Assembly: GCA_029204225.1 (NCBI GenBank)
Contig: MU832044.1
Span: forward strand, 1 to 64,000
From: Diphasiastrum complanatum
Lineage: Eukaryota; Streptophyta; Lycopodiopsida; Lycopodiales; Lycopodiaceae
Reading direction: 5' to 3'
Length of the DNA stretch: 64,000 nt
Part shown: positions 43,560-55,185 of the stretch, piece after piece
Layout: each line of letters begins with the position of its first letter
Numbering within the stretch: the first letter of the stretch is position 1
Program-made: the position numbers and the translations under genes
The notes under the pieces: model-generated
What the model was told of the DNA's origin: nothing
The model's database searches: none
What the model saw: only the letters and a program-made list of their open reading frames with translations

Positions 43560-44880
43560 CTCAATGCCCCAATTATGATCACTCAATGAGCAATGTTGAG
43601 TAATTAGGACTAAAGTTGAGTTGTCTCACCTGTAAGCACTGCATTACATGAATGTCCTAAACTCGCAATAACTTGATCACTCAATGGACAATCTCAAGCA
43701 ACAAGGGCCAACATGCAATATCTCAAGTGATAGACAATAATTTTGAGCTATATTGCATAATAGGGGTCAATTCCATCGAGTGGTCAAATTGACCACTCGA
43801 TGAGCTAAGTCGAGTGATGAGGACCAGATTTGAAGTTTCTCACATATAACAATCAAATTCAAAAGAATTTGAGTGATAAACATCAATATTTTAGCTATAT
43901 TGAGTGATAACGACCAATTCCATCCACGAGGGATCAAACTCAAGCAATATGCATGTCCTAATCTTGAGGTTAGCCAAGTTCGATCTCTTCATCAATTATG
44001 TCAAGTGCTAAGGAAAAAATCATAGTGTAGGAATAAAAGTCAAACCATGTTGAGCAAAGAGACATCAAATTTGAGCTACTTAGATGTCGTAAAGTTGAGA
44101 TTCCTCTAATTCAATCACCTAATAGAAAATCTCGAGTGATAAGGTCCAAAATTGACTTATCTATGATGATGGACATCAAATTTGAGTTATTTCGTGTGAT
44201 AGGGGTAAACCCCATCAAGAAGGGGACGAATTCGATCAATCTTAATATACTAGATTTGAAACTAGTTGAGTGTAAGGACTTGATCAACCATGTCGAGTGA
44301 TAAACACCAAAATTACACGTTAGGCATCAAATTTGGGCTATTCTGAGTGATAGGTACCAAATTCAAGCTATTTCAATGTGTTGAAGTCAATATTCTATTG
44401 GTTTCATCACTCGATGGACAATCTCGAGTGATAAAGGCCAAAAATGCAACTATCTTGAATGATAGATAGCAAATTTGAGCTATATGATGTGATAATATCA
44501 AATGTCAACAATAACTAGTGCACAAAATATACTAGATTTGAAACTAGTTGAGTCTAATCACTTGATGAGCCATGTTGGGTGATAAGCAAAATAATTATAC
44601 ATTAGGCATCAAATTTAGACTTTTCCAAATGATAGGCAACAAATTTAATCTATTTGGATGAAATTCCTCAAAATTGATTATTCTATGAGAAGCCTCAGGT
44701 GAGAAGTGCCAAAATGGGGCTTCTTACATTGATAGACATCAAGTTTGAGGTATCTCATGTGATGCTGGTCAATTATGATTACTCAATGGGCTATGTCAAG
44801 TGATAGGGACCAAAATAGAGTTGTTTCACTTGTAAGTACCAAATTCAAATTACTTGAATTTACTAAACTCATGATTTTGA
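43560..44880. repeat. Decayed tandem repeat (about 285-bp unit)
   Basis: The GGACAATCTCGAGTGATAA-type block recurs at 43682, 44121, 44411 and 44691, and ATATACTAGATTTGAAACTAG recurs at 44246 and 44527. This gives a period near 280-290. Within units a shorter pattern repeats: GAGTGATA followed by GGCACCAAATTTGAGCTAT-like sequence. A 14-bp-arm palindrome (CATCGAGTGGTCAA, 43774-43802) lies inside. It looks like an old satellite. Confidence 0.65.
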
Positions 44881-45477
44881 AGATTTAGATGATTATTAAA
44901 AATGACAAATGAGTATTAATTATGTTTTGATTTGATATAAGACAAGTAGATGATTTGATATTGTTGTTTCCCAATTATAGACGAGATTAAAAATACTATT
45001 AGTTACTCAAAAGTATCTTGCCACTGTCATAACGACATGACCCTTGCTTAGTTTCCTAAATAGCTAAAAAGAAATCACACTTCTATTTCATAGCTTGCTT
45101 GCATGTGCTTCTTTTCTTCGTGAATTAGACAAGGTCATTTCGTTCAAGCAAATTGACATTGGTGAGGTATTTGAATGTTTTAGTGATAAATATATTTGTG
45201 GATCTAGATATATTTGTCTGTACATCAATTTTAGGTGTATATTTTGATAAGTGTATTTGTCAATATCACATGCATAAATTAAATTTAACATTCTTGTTGA
45301 AAAATTACAGATAAAATTTAATCGTTGATTAGCGAATATGTCTTCTGATGAGGAAATGTCTTGAAACAGGTATATTTATTAAATGTACAATAGATATTAT
45401 TTACTTAACATTAAATTGGATTTGCAACATTGTGTGTTGAATATAACTTTTTTTTTTTCTACGATTGTTTAAAGCAC

Positions 45478-45867
45478 GACGCCTCCAGAAGATAGCAAAA
45501 AGTTAAAGAAATATGCAATATTATTACAAAATAACATCACAAAAAAGAGCACAAATGCTTGATCAAAGACTTAGTGGAACATCTTTGTCATCAAGTTTTG
45601 GTGCCCAGCCTCGACTCAAATCGAAGGTACTATATATTTATTTGTTTAAAACTTAAGAGTGTATTTATACACATATAAATCATCATGTAACATAAGCTAA
45701 TCATTCTTGTAGTTGTGAAATGAAATTAGCATCAAGAGAGGTACAATGAAAAGATATATTGCGAGTGCAAACAATGCAAAGGATTGAAAATTCGACAAAG
45801 ACGAATAGTGGCACAACATATGTGGAAGTTTGGAAAGCACATTGAAGAGCCCGATGTGGTTTTGGAG
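45478..45867 (+). pseudogene. Two exon-like segments with a CxCxxC motif
   Basis: The second segment (from about 45741) reads RYNEKIYCECKQCKGLKIRQ, then RRIVAQHMWKFGKHIEEPD and VVLE, ending at GAG-GTATAT (45867). The C-x-C-x2-C...H...G pattern resembles the N-terminal zinc segments of some plant transposon proteins (transposase-associated domains). The first segment ends RLSGTSLSSSFGAQPRLKSK at AAG-GTACTA (45626). Stops just before each make full exons uncertain. The family assignment is only a guess. Confidence 0.35.
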
Positions 45868-46027
45868 GTATATTTCGACTATTTAGTACTTTTTCTTATC
45901 ATACACATTTATCATATTTAAAAAAAAAAAAACTAATGCTTGTATAATGTTTCACTCTTGCAGAATAATACTTGGTGTGAATGTCTAAAAGTTGATTGGC
46001 AATATCAAAATCAAACTCTATAAGTTT

Positions 46028-46096
46028 GGCATGTATCTCTGGAGATTTGCCACATGTGGCAGTGCCATGCGTGGCAAATCTCTAGAGATACATGCC
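46028..46096. repeat. 26-bp hairpin with one mismatch
   Basis: 46028-46053 is the inverted complement of 46071-46096 except for one base, with a 17-base loop. The loop and the following 250 bases repeat GCCATGCGTGGC and GCCACGCATGGC variants, themselves near-palindromic. Confidence 0.9.
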
Positions 46097-46349
46097 AACC
46101 ATGTGTGGCACTTCCATGCGTGGCTCTACCATTCCAGGATATTTTGGCACTTAGTTTTTGAATTTTGGTTTAAAAAAAAATTGTGGCAATGCCACACAAA
46201 AATATTTTTTTACCCCCAGCTTGGATTTCATCTGTAGGGTCTCAGAAATTTTTTTGACATGAATGTGCCACGCATGGCCATGCCAAAAACAATTGTCAAA
46301 ATTTCAACTAAGCATCAAGTTCTCGTGGTAGTGTCGTGTGGCAAAACGC

Positions 46350-48005
46350 CCATATTTTAGTTGTGACCATTGGAGTTAGGTTGCTAATGAGGCATTAATT
46401 GGCATAACTTTAACTAATTTTTATTTGAGCATGAATAACTAAATCCCTACTACATATAAGACACCCTTCCTAATCATTACCTTTATATGTGAAACTGCTT
46501 TAAATACTAGAGAAATTTTACACCCTATTATTTTATAAAGGGTTTATGTTATGTGTTATGTATTGCAATATTTTAGATCCTCACTTCTTCATTAAATTTT
46601 CTTGGATAAATGTTATTGGCATCTTCATAAGCATGGCATACATACCTCTAGATAAATTTTTATTCATTCCATGTTTGCAAATGAGGTGCTCTCTAACCAA
46701 CCCTTTTCAAATGCCCTACTTATAAACTTCTTGATTATTTTATCATTCATGCTAGTTTGTTTAAATGTGTGTGCTTGTATGTAACCTTGTCATTTGAGTT
46801 AGATCGAAATTGGAGTTTTGTTCACTATGCATAAGCCGATCAATTTGATATGCTTAATGACTAATTGATTATTATCTAATAGTTGTTTATTTGGCGAGGG
46901 TATAAGCTTATGGTATCATGAAGATTTCCTATGTGTGAGCCACAAATGCTCATTCTTGTTAGCTTTACAAATTTGAGCTTGTAAGTGCTTGATAGTATAT
47001 TAGCCTAGCTAGATGTTGGAAAAGGGATTTTCTCAGGTTGAGCCATGTTGCTCATGTGATCTAATTGTGTACAAGTTGAATGGAAAATGAGTCAGCTAGT
47101 AAAGAATGTGGTAGATTTTTCATGTGAACATTGTGTTTGTGTAATACCTTTTGTTGTCAAACTTGAGTGTGAGTCAAGTGATTTGTTATTGTGCTTGAGT
47201 GTGACTCGAGTATGTGGTAGCAAGAGCATGCATGACATATTTATTGGCACTCCAAAGATTGCTACATATCTTATGTTTTACACTTCTATCACATTTGAGC
47301 TTAAGGGAGGGTATTCAAAATTAGATTTTGATCCATGTGAGATCTAATGTGGTATTGTATAGTACTTGATTTATAATTGTTGCTATTGACTTTTCTGTAG
47401 CTAGCTACGTGGACTATCCAGTTAGCCACTCATAGAGAATTTAGGTGTGTAATATGTTTTTATGGCATTTTCTATGCTCAAGGGCATGTCCTAAGTTTAT
47501 TAGTGATTTAGGGATCTACAAGGCCTCTTTAGTTGGATAGGTGCCAATTTAGCTAGCCACTTTGAGAGCTTGAGTGCTTGAGATATGGTGATTGTGGTGT
47601 GATTTTCATGTTGCACTAGATTCCATAGATTTTCGGAATTCTTATCAATCAAGTCCTTGCTACATGCCATTTCAATTTTGAAAAGCCAATGAATTTATGC
47701 ACTAATCACCATGCATCAACGTTGTGTATTTGTCAACATATTTTGTTAAAGATACATGCACCTTTCCAAAAAAATACAATTTTGAGTATGAGAAGTTCCC
47801 TTACATCAAGGAGATTTGATCACTCAATTGTGTTGAAAATTCCTCCCTAGCCCTTTTTCACATTGTTTCATAAAGGTGTAATTAAATACCACTCTTCACA
47901 TAATGTGGCTACAAGCCTTATCTCACAACCCTCCACCCTCTATATGATACTCACATTTTTTTTATATGTAAAAAATTTTCCAAGGCCAAATCCATTCGTG
48001 GTCAG

Positions 48006-48043
<38 letters not shown>

Positions 48044-49090
48044 AATAAAAGTGCCTACTACTTATAAAAAAACATCATGTTTTTTAGAATTTGCAAATTT
48101 TCCTTTCACAATTTTCTCCTTCATCTATTCATTTCCAAGTTACCAACTGGTTGTGCAATGCTAGCCTGTGGTTTATATCCATCTTAGACTTACATACCAA
48201 GATCATGAGTATACCTGACTAAAATGAAACAATTTCAAAACTTGCAATACCTGGACTTAGATGGTATCAAAAAATAATTAATACCTCAATACCTGAACAT
48301 AATTGGTATAAAATTTTTTGATACTTGCCTAGCATTGGTTGCAACCTGAGGTGAATTTTCTTTTCTTTTTTTATCTCCCCTCTACTCCTCTTTAATGAGA
48401 CTGATAAGCTTGTGTCTCTTTAAGTTCTATCGCTTTCATGTATTTTGTAAAAAGTCCTTAATCTACGGTCAGTTTTCTTCGAGAGAAAAAATAAAAATTT
48501 TGACCTACACAAGTATAGGAGAATGCCTATGTAGCTAGTGCTACTAATAAGCTCTCTACATGGATAGGAGTATGTCTATGCTATAGGAGATCATTATCTA
48601 TGTAGATTATCTATGTTTCTCTTTGTAGCTTTTGTTGTGGAATATTAAGCTATCAATATCATATGCTAAGCTAATATGTCATTGCTTGGTGCACAGTTTA
48701 AACTACAAACTACTTTTTTGAATCATCTGAGATGAAAATCTCTTTTTTTTAATCTGTTTTTAGCATTTGAATTATTTCCTTCACTATAGTCAAAGCTTGT
48801 CTTTATCTCAAAGATGTAAAATATTCATCTTGTCCATATCTCACCATCCCTTCTAAGATCACCTTGTCTCCATCTCCCCACGCATTCTCACAACAAGTTA
48901 CAACTTTAGTATTCTAGTATTTAGTATGTTATCTACTCCGATGGTGACTAATTATGCCACATTGCCAATCATTGTTAATAATTTCTGAACATCTGCTGAA
49001 CTGTCAGTAAACCTGGCTGCTGGCCCCACGCTGTCGTAGCAAAGGCCGGCAATCACTTGGACTGGCCTTCTCCTGATCCGCCATCGCCAT
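46350..49090. other. AT-rich stretch without a supported gene
   Basis: The longest plus-strand frame (47087-47347) has no motif I recognise. A (TA)n run lies at 48008-48040. No LTR ends or transposase motifs were seen. Confidence 0.5.
48008..48040. repeat. (TA)n microsatellite
   Basis: About 16 uninterrupted TA units. Confidence 0.95.
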
Positions 49091-49503
49091 AGCTCCATCC
49101 ATGTCAAGCTTTCAACACCCCTCTCATCTCCTCAGACTCCTCAAGCCTTTTGCTTCATACTATAACCCCTTCTTCTGTCAGTTCTGCTGCTTCGAGGTTT
49201 TGATTTGGAAGAAGCTTGCTACTGCCATTCTGTTTAAGAGCTGCAACTTCTTATGCTTCAAGATCAACCATTACCTTTCTCAGTTCTTTGTCAGCAGCAC
49301 AAAAGCACACCTCTAAGAAAGAGTCCCTCGAGCAAACCATAATAGTTCTTATCTTTTCTATATTCAAATCAAAATCTGTTTGTCTCATCTTATTATCTAG
49401 TATATATCTGATTTTTTCCTCTTTCATAGATTGGCAATAAAGGCCTGGGAATTGCACTCTGGAGCAACAGATTCTACCAGGTTAGGACTTGAAAACGGGC
49501 CAG

Positions 49504-50019
49504 ATGGCTTTGCCGTATGCCGAGCAGAGAACTGGGAAACCAGCTGAAACACAAACACAGCGACGCAGCAGCTGGAAATCATTCCAAACCTCCATAAAGA
49601 AGTATCTTCAGAAAATGTCGCCAATTCAGTTCTTGTCGATGGTCACGGAATGCTACATTTATTCAGTAACGGCAACTGCTAAACATGTGCCGGATGGTAG
49701 CCTTATACTCGGACAACACATGATGTACGCGCGTCAGCCGAATGGCAGCTGGCTGGGATGGCACAGAGAAGAAGACGATCCATTTCGCAAGCCGATTTTG
49801 CTCGGCAAAATGGATGGGTCACTTACACGAAGTGCCAGTTACGCTGGGACAACAAACAAGATTGATAGCAGTACATTGGGAAGGAACATAGTACATGCCA
49901 GTGTATATGGCCGAGCTTCCGATCTTAATCGACGAGCGCTCCTTTATTTTCCAAAACCGCGCTCTCAGTTACACACGAAGAGTGACAAAGAGAGTACTTC
50001 TTTATGCTTCCATGAGTGA
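49504..50019 (+). CDS. Small basic Ser-rich protein, paralogue A (function unknown)
   Basis: An ATG at 49504 opens 171 codons. The protein shares YAEQRTG, SSWKSFQTS, KKYLQKMSP, VT.CY..SV, DGSLI.G.HM, REEDD, RSASYAGT, KIDSS, HASVY and SDLN with the paralogue at 62233. There is no signal peptide or membrane segment. The RSASYA motif is the type of site that basophilic kinases use, but that is inference. The upstream 49140-49320 aligns with the promoter/5' leader of paralogue B, yet the TATA box of B (CTATATAAGAG) corresponds here to CTGTTTAAGAG. The C-terminus departs from B after SDLN: a frame change near 49930-49980 is likely, because the B-like end is not in frame. I do not recognise the family. 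Confidence 0.7.
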   Translation: MALPYAEQRTGKPAETQTQRRSSWKSFQTSIKKYLQKMSPIQFLSMVTECYIYSVTATAKHVPDGSLILGQHMMYARQPNGSWLGWHREEDDPFRKPILLGKMDGSLTRSASYAGTTNKIDSSTLGRNIVHASVYGRASDLNRRALLYFPKPRSQLHTKSDKESTSLCFHE

Positions 50020-50141
50020 TGCAAATTTCGACCATGAGTCTACAACTTCCAGCCACATAATCAATTCCCATGTAAAAGCATTGGTGATGCTCGAGTCCAA
50101 GAGAGCGAGATCATGCCACTGCCCGTCAAGGAGATGACCAG

Positions 50142-50400
50142 CTATGCGACCAGGATAACATCTTTAGAATTGTATCGATCTCAAGTCTATGTTTCAATGT
50201 TTGTCCATGCGACCAGGATAACATCTTTAGAATCGTATCAATCTCAACTGTATGTTTCAATGTTTGGCTATGCGACCAGGATAACATCTTTAGAATTGTA
50301 TCAATCTCAACAATATGTTTGAATGTTTGTCTAGACTCTATGCGATCAGGATAACATGTTTAGAATTGTATCAAAATCAACTCTATGCTACAATGTTTGT
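50142..50400. repeat. 62-70-bp tandem repeat, 4 copies, 3' of paralogue A
   Basis: TATGCGACCAGGATAACATC followed by TTTAGAATTGTATC and a TATGTTTCAATGTTTG block occurs from 50142, 50206, 50268 and about 50338. The corresponding 3' region of paralogue B (62885-62955) has the same sequence once. The amplification is therefore specific to copy A and probably lies in its 3' untranslated region. Confidence 0.9.
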
Positions 50401-50739
50401 CCATGTAGATTATCTGATTTTATTTTAGGAGATAAGTGCTTTGAGATGTGATAGAACTTTATCTCTAAAAGCTATATTGCTTTGTTGTGGTGCCATTTAT
50501 GTGGGTGTACACTTTTTTCAATGTGAGTCCATGGGCCATCCTCTTTCTATTAATTCAATATCCATCACGGGAATCATAAGGACAAGAAGAAGAATATGGC
50601 TTATATCACTAATGCCTTGCCTTTCTATCTCATTATGTATGGAATGATTGTTTATTGTTTATGTTTTTCTATTTCATCTTGTATAAATTTGTTGTAAATA
50701 TATACAAACAATCCTGAATTTTTCCTTTTGGTTTTAAAG

Positions 50740-51154
50740 AATAAGCTTAGATCATTTCAACTGTATATGAATGAGTTTTCTCCTATCCGAAATTTGTACT
50801 TTGGATATAATATTGCAATTTCTGATTGGCGAGGGATGACTCGCGCAGAATTGAATGCTATTCAAAATGATCTTGGCAGGCAACTTCGGCACATCTCAAA
50901 AACAGGAGTGTGCCTCACTGATGGCCCAATCTCCATTGATATTGTGTTGAAAATCCTCGAGAGAGAGATCCTTGACACACCAACCATTACAACAACTGAT
51001 TCACAGGTTTGCAATTTGCAACAACTCTAAATTACGTTACGTTATGCATGCAAATTCTTGTGCGTCTAAATATTCATTGCATACTGACAAATAGCAGCCC
51101 ATGGATCTCCAAATTTTGCAACAAACAACTCACCCACCATCTTCCAGCATTGAG
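50740..51154 (+). CDS. Two exons of an unrecognised gene
   Basis: Exon 50740-51006 (acceptor TTTTAAAG, donor CAG-GTTTGC) encodes 89 residues with YFGYNIAISDWRGMTRAELN, AIQNDLGRQLRHISKTGV and LTDGPISIDIVLKILEREIL. A second exon, 51098-51154 (acceptor AATAGCAG, donor GAG-GTATGC), continues in phase 0 with PMDLQILQQTTHPPSSSIE. The clean splice sites, codon phase and absence of stops argue for a real gene or a recent pseudogene. The helical, charged first part and Gln/Ser/Pro-rich second part are all I can describe. No start exon is visible; it lies 0.7 kb 3' of paralogue A and could belong to a separate gene. Confidence 0.55.
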
Positions 51155-51202
51155 GTATGCATGCAAAACTATAATCTATGTTCTTCAAGGGGTCAATAAT
51201 TA

Positions 51203-51253
51203 GTGGTATTCTTAGATGATATAGTCGTCTACTGTGAAAACTTAAGGAAATAG
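51203..51253 (+). pseudogene. Tiny gypsy RT fragment
   Basis: Sixteen codons read VVFLDDIVVYCENLRK before a stop. The FLDDIVVY core is the catalytic motif of Ty3/gypsy reverse transcriptases. Nothing else of an element is visible on either side. Confidence 0.5.
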
Positions 51254-51927
51254 AGAATTCAATAGTAGGAGGTATTTATCTGGAAATGGTTGCAGATTGG
51301 ACACTATATTTGGATATAGGATGGTCAAATAGTCCTTTTGATTTTCTGATGGTTGGATCTTAAAGCAAAGGGCTTTCTTGGAGATAGAACTGGTGGTATG
51401 AGACATCAGTGATTTCAAAGAGGAAATTCTTGTGTGATAATGATCTGTACGCTGGTGGTTAGTCTTTACATTAATAGTAATGCTAACAGTTGAAACCATT
51501 GGTTAAAACTTGTTTAGGGTATTTATTTATACAGGATAAATCGATTCCATGTCAATCTATCAATAAACCTCTTGCTGCCCAATCTGAATCAAACTATCCA
51601 AACCATTATGGACTCATGCAAATCATTCATCTTAAAAAAATAGATTTGAAAAGAAAGCAGATCATTCTACTTCAAACAAAAAATTTCAAGGCTTCAGAAA
51701 ATAAGAATGAATTCCACACTAATTCACAACATCTCTAACAAAATCAAACAAGGAGAAGAGCACTCTACCACCAAGTTTGAAAAGCATGCTTCCAACAAGA
51801 ATTAATGAATCCAAACTCAATTTTTCTTGAAAAAACAGCACTCCATCCGGGATATGATTCCAAGTGCAATCCAATTCCGATTTGATGTAGAATTTCTCTC
51901 CATCTCATCCAAAACCGCATCTTAGTC

Positions 51928-52400
51928 GGGCTCTGATACTAATGTAAAGACCACTAGGGACAATCCCCTAAGATGAGGATAGGAAAACACAAGAGAGAAT
52001 GTGGAGCAAAACCACCCAACCAATCCTAGATCCCTCATGGAGAATCCTTCTGGATCTAGCCCCCAAGCCATGCCAATGTGACAGCAAGAGGAGAAGAACT
52101 CATTAGGTAACCTAGACCAAGTCATCGACGGAATAATCACTACCTCAATATATAGAGAGTAGGATCCTATGCATGACCACATGCAATCCCCATGTAGATC
52201 AACTATAAATAGGTTATAGTTCTAATGCATATCTCCTGCCTATATCAGTCACATATACATGCACTACTGCATATGTCTCAATTAGAGTGTCTGGGTCCTC
52301 TCAAGGTCATTAGTCACCAAAAGGCCTCAATGTGAAATAAAGTATAGCGGTCTACCATATTAGGACTATTCCAGGTCCTTAACTGAATATGGCCGCAACA
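51928..52400 (-). mobile_element. LTR-like segment with degenerate primer-binding site
   Basis: The minus strand TTAGTATCAGAGCCC at 51942-51928 resembles the tRNA-Met primer-binding site, followed outward by an LTR-type start TGTAAAGACC (51943). The outer end was not found. The region up to 52400 has no gene. Confidence 0.45.
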
Positions 52401-52403
52401 CAA

Positions 52404-53090
52404 AGCAAGGGCGCCGAGGTGAAGGATGGAGCTTCAAGTTCAAAGTGCAAAGGCAAGAAGGACAAATGATCCAAGGAAAGGCATTTCCTTTGTGGAAAGA
52501 TGCATGAGGCTTGGAGTCTCACAAGGACTTACAAGATTTGTCTTCAAAAGTCCATCGCCACACATTTCAAACCCTTTGAAGTTTTTCATTTGGAAGTGCA
52601 TTGTTTGGTTCAAGATGCAAAGTTAGATGTCACTTTCATTAATGTCACTTGGATTTATTTCATGTCCTTGGAATGCATTTTGTTTGGAACTTTAGATAAG
52701 TTCAAAGTTATTGTTATGATCCAAGAGAAACCAAGCAAGATTAAGGAGGACCAATCACAAAATGAAAATAGTTCCATTTATGCTCTCATGACATCTTTTG
52801 AAAAACTATTTTGCTTTGAAGAGATTTTTGTATCTCAAATGTGGATTAAGGCAATACTAGTTGAGTGTGATGCCTTAATAGATAACAAAGCATGTTTTCC
52901 TTGTAAACTTACATTAAGTATAAAGACAAGGAAATGGAAATGCCTTCATGATAACACTGTCTCAATTAATTTTGGACTTTTTAATTTATTAAGGACCATT
53001 TTCTACACATGGTACCAAAAGAGCCAGATAAGACAAACAATAAAAACATACTAATTCTTGAAGTGGGATTTTCTCAAGTTCGAATCTCAT
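52404..53090 (+). pseudogene. Decayed gag-like region, possibly gypsy
   Basis: The start has AKARRTNDPRKGISF in one frame and FLCGKMHEAWSLTRTYK in another, which is reminiscent of a gypsy Gag end with one half of a zinc knuckle. The rest of the long frame (52500-53054) with FKVIVMIQEKPSKIKEDQSQ is not recognised. The assignment is weak. Confidence 0.25.
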
Positions 53091-53117
53091 TTCAATACAA
53101 CTATAAGCCAAACAAGA

Positions 53118-53520
53118 CAAATTTGACCGAAGCGCGCCTCGGGCGCGGGCACCAGGGCACCTCGGGTCTGTAGCGAAATTTTCCTAGCGCGATTCGCAAA
53201 AGACGCGAGTCACGAAATTTTCGTGAAGGCACGCCTTCGCGACTCGCACCTGCCGCAAAAATTTCGCGAATTGCACCTATCTTGAAATTTTTCCGACTCG
53301 CGCGAGTTGCGAAATTTTTGTGACTTGCGCCTATCGTGAAAATTTCGTGATACAGCCTGGCGCGAGTCGCATATTTTCTTGAATCACACCTTCGCAAAAT
53401 TCTCGCAACAACTTGCTAAATTCTCGCGACAACCTGCGCGCGAGTCGCGAAAATTTTGTGAAGGCAGCCGACACGTGAAATTTTTGCGATGCAGAGTCCC
53501 AACACTTTGCGAAGGCGCGA
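53118..53520. repeat. CpG-rich degenerate motif array
   Basis: About 400 bases of reiterated GCGACTCGC/GCGAGTCGC and GCGAAATTTTCG motifs, spaced roughly 30-40 bases apart and on both strands. The array is unusually rich in CpG compared with everything around it. A further piece (GAGAAATTTTCGCGAAGGCA) lies at 53708-53727, within the next repeat. No coding sense is supported. The family is unknown to me. Confidence 0.75.
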
Positions 53521-53559
53521 TTCGCAATGCAGCCTATTGCAAGAATTTTCCCCCCTCGT

Positions 53560-54094
53560 CCACAATGCTTTTTTATAAATCCCCCCCACTCCCTTTGCCC
53601 AACCGCCGCGGCGGGTGGGCGGGAGTGTGGGGAACACTAATGAAAATTAACTCACGGTGGGTGGGCAACGGGGGGGGGGGTGGGGGGAATTTATAAAAAT
53701 GCCATCGAGAAATTTTCGCGAAGGCATTGCAAAATTTTCGTTAATGTTCCCCCCACTCCCGCCCACTTGCCACGACGGGTGGGCCGAAAGGGGGGGGGGG
53801 GGGGGGGGGGCAATGGAAGAATCTATAAAAATGCATTTAAAACATTAAGTTTTTTTTTAACTTCTCCCCCGCCCACACTACTTAGCTTAGAAGATTAGAT
53901 TTAACGAAAAAGGCATGGAGAAAGCAAAAAATTTTACCATATTGTAGAAGCAAAAAAATTTGACGCAAGTAGCAATTCACTCTGATATAAGAAAGCCTAA
54001 AAATTTCAAAAGACAATGTAAATAAGCATTGTAGGGGTGTTTATTTATGTTTTTTTGTTATTGTCAAGCTCCATAAAGACTTATGGGACAAATG

Positions 54095-54095
<1 letters not shown>
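53560..54095. repeat. Poly-G/poly-C dispersed repeat, copy 2
   Basis: GGTGGGC blocks, G runs (53671-53680; 21 G at 53790-53810) and CCCCCCACTCCC blocks, then T/A runs. From 53930 it follows 31070-31270 closely (ACCATATTGTAGAAGCAAAAAAA, AATAAGCATTGTAGGGG, CTTATGGGACA). It ends at a CT microsatellite. Confidence 0.7.

Positions 54096-54096
<1 letters not shown>

Positions 54097-54179
<83 letters not shown>
54097..54179. repeat. (TC)n microsatellite, about 41 units
   Basis: Uninterrupted TC dinucleotides directly after the dispersed repeat. Confidence 0.98.
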
Positions 54180-54180
<1 letters not shown>

Positions 54181-54811
54181 AAAATTGTCAACATTTCCTA
54201 GCTAATTTTTGTACATAGTTTTGGATCTAACCTTTAACACATGTGAAAGAGGCCTTGATATTTTTCTTTTAGTTTATATCTCATATTGACGATGTCCTAA
54301 ACTTCAGGACCTTCGAAATGACACCAAAATCATGTTATTTGGACATTTAGGCCAAAATTGGCTATTTTAGGCTACTGGTGTCCTAAAATTGGGTCCTAAG
54401 TTCTAGAGAGAGGAGAGAGAGTCATGTTTCTCACCTATATTAGGCTGAAACTTGTGGAGAACAGGTTGGAGAAACTTATTGTATTGCTGAGAGAGATCAA
54501 TAGATCATTGTCACAATTTCTTCCTCCATTGAGAGCATTGCTTTGTGTTTTGTCTTCAAGCTTTTGTGCATGATCTTAAGAGGTTTCTAAAAGTGGTAGG
54601 TTGCTGTTGTAGGGCTGGTATGCTGATGTTTTTGGCTGCCATCAATACCTTTTATTAGCTTCTTTTGTCTTTTGAATGCTTTGTCAAGTTCATGTGTATC
54701 ATAGGTAGCATTAGGATGCTTTGCCATTTCTAGCTTTTGTAGCTTGTTGTGCAAAGATCTTAGTCAAGCATTTTGGGGGTTTGGATCCATTCAAGATCCA
54801 CCTTTTCCACA
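54180..54811 (+). mobile_element. Copia-type 5' LTR end
   Basis: The segment ends TTTTCCACA at 54811, directly before a perfect tRNA-Met primer-binding site. The LTR start is not identified. No copia coding region follows; after a leader of roughly 0.8 kb the sequence becomes gypsy-like. Confidence 0.65.
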
Positions 54812-54824
54812 TGGTATCAGAGCT
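54812..54824 (+). promoter_or_regulatory. tRNA-Met primer-binding site
   Basis: TGGTATCAGAGCT, matching the 3' end complement of initiator tRNA-Met. Confidence 0.85.
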
Positions 54825-55111
54825 ATTTGGCTGTTATTTTTAGTAAGTTTTCCATTTATGGTGATATTTGGATGTTTGATCAAGTTCTAGCATGATTATG
54901 CATTGCACCGTTGATCAAATCTTACTAATGTTTGTTTTGTGAGTTGAACTTGTGGATCAAAAGCATATTTCAGGTCTAATGAAGATTAGAGTCTGAGAAG
55001 AGGCTATTTTGGATCAGATTATAACACCTAATCATTTTTTGATTGTGAGGCTTGTGCATATACAATACTAACAATGTTCTGTTCAATGTATTGCTGACAA
55101 TCTCCACTTCT

Positions 55112-55185
55112 ATGGATGAACACTCTCCTTTGTGGATGAACACTCTCCTTAAGTGGATGAACCTTCTCCTTAAGTGGATGACAAA
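55112..55185. repeat. 20-bp tandem repeat, 4 copies
   Basis: GTGGATGAACACTCTCCTTA-type units start at 55112, 55132, 55153 and 55173 with small changes, in the leader downstream of the primer-binding site. Confidence 0.85.

Noticed and set aside
53379-53898. Gly-rich frames over the poly-G region
   Set aside because: Low-complexity translation of G runs; the frames differ between the two repeat copies.
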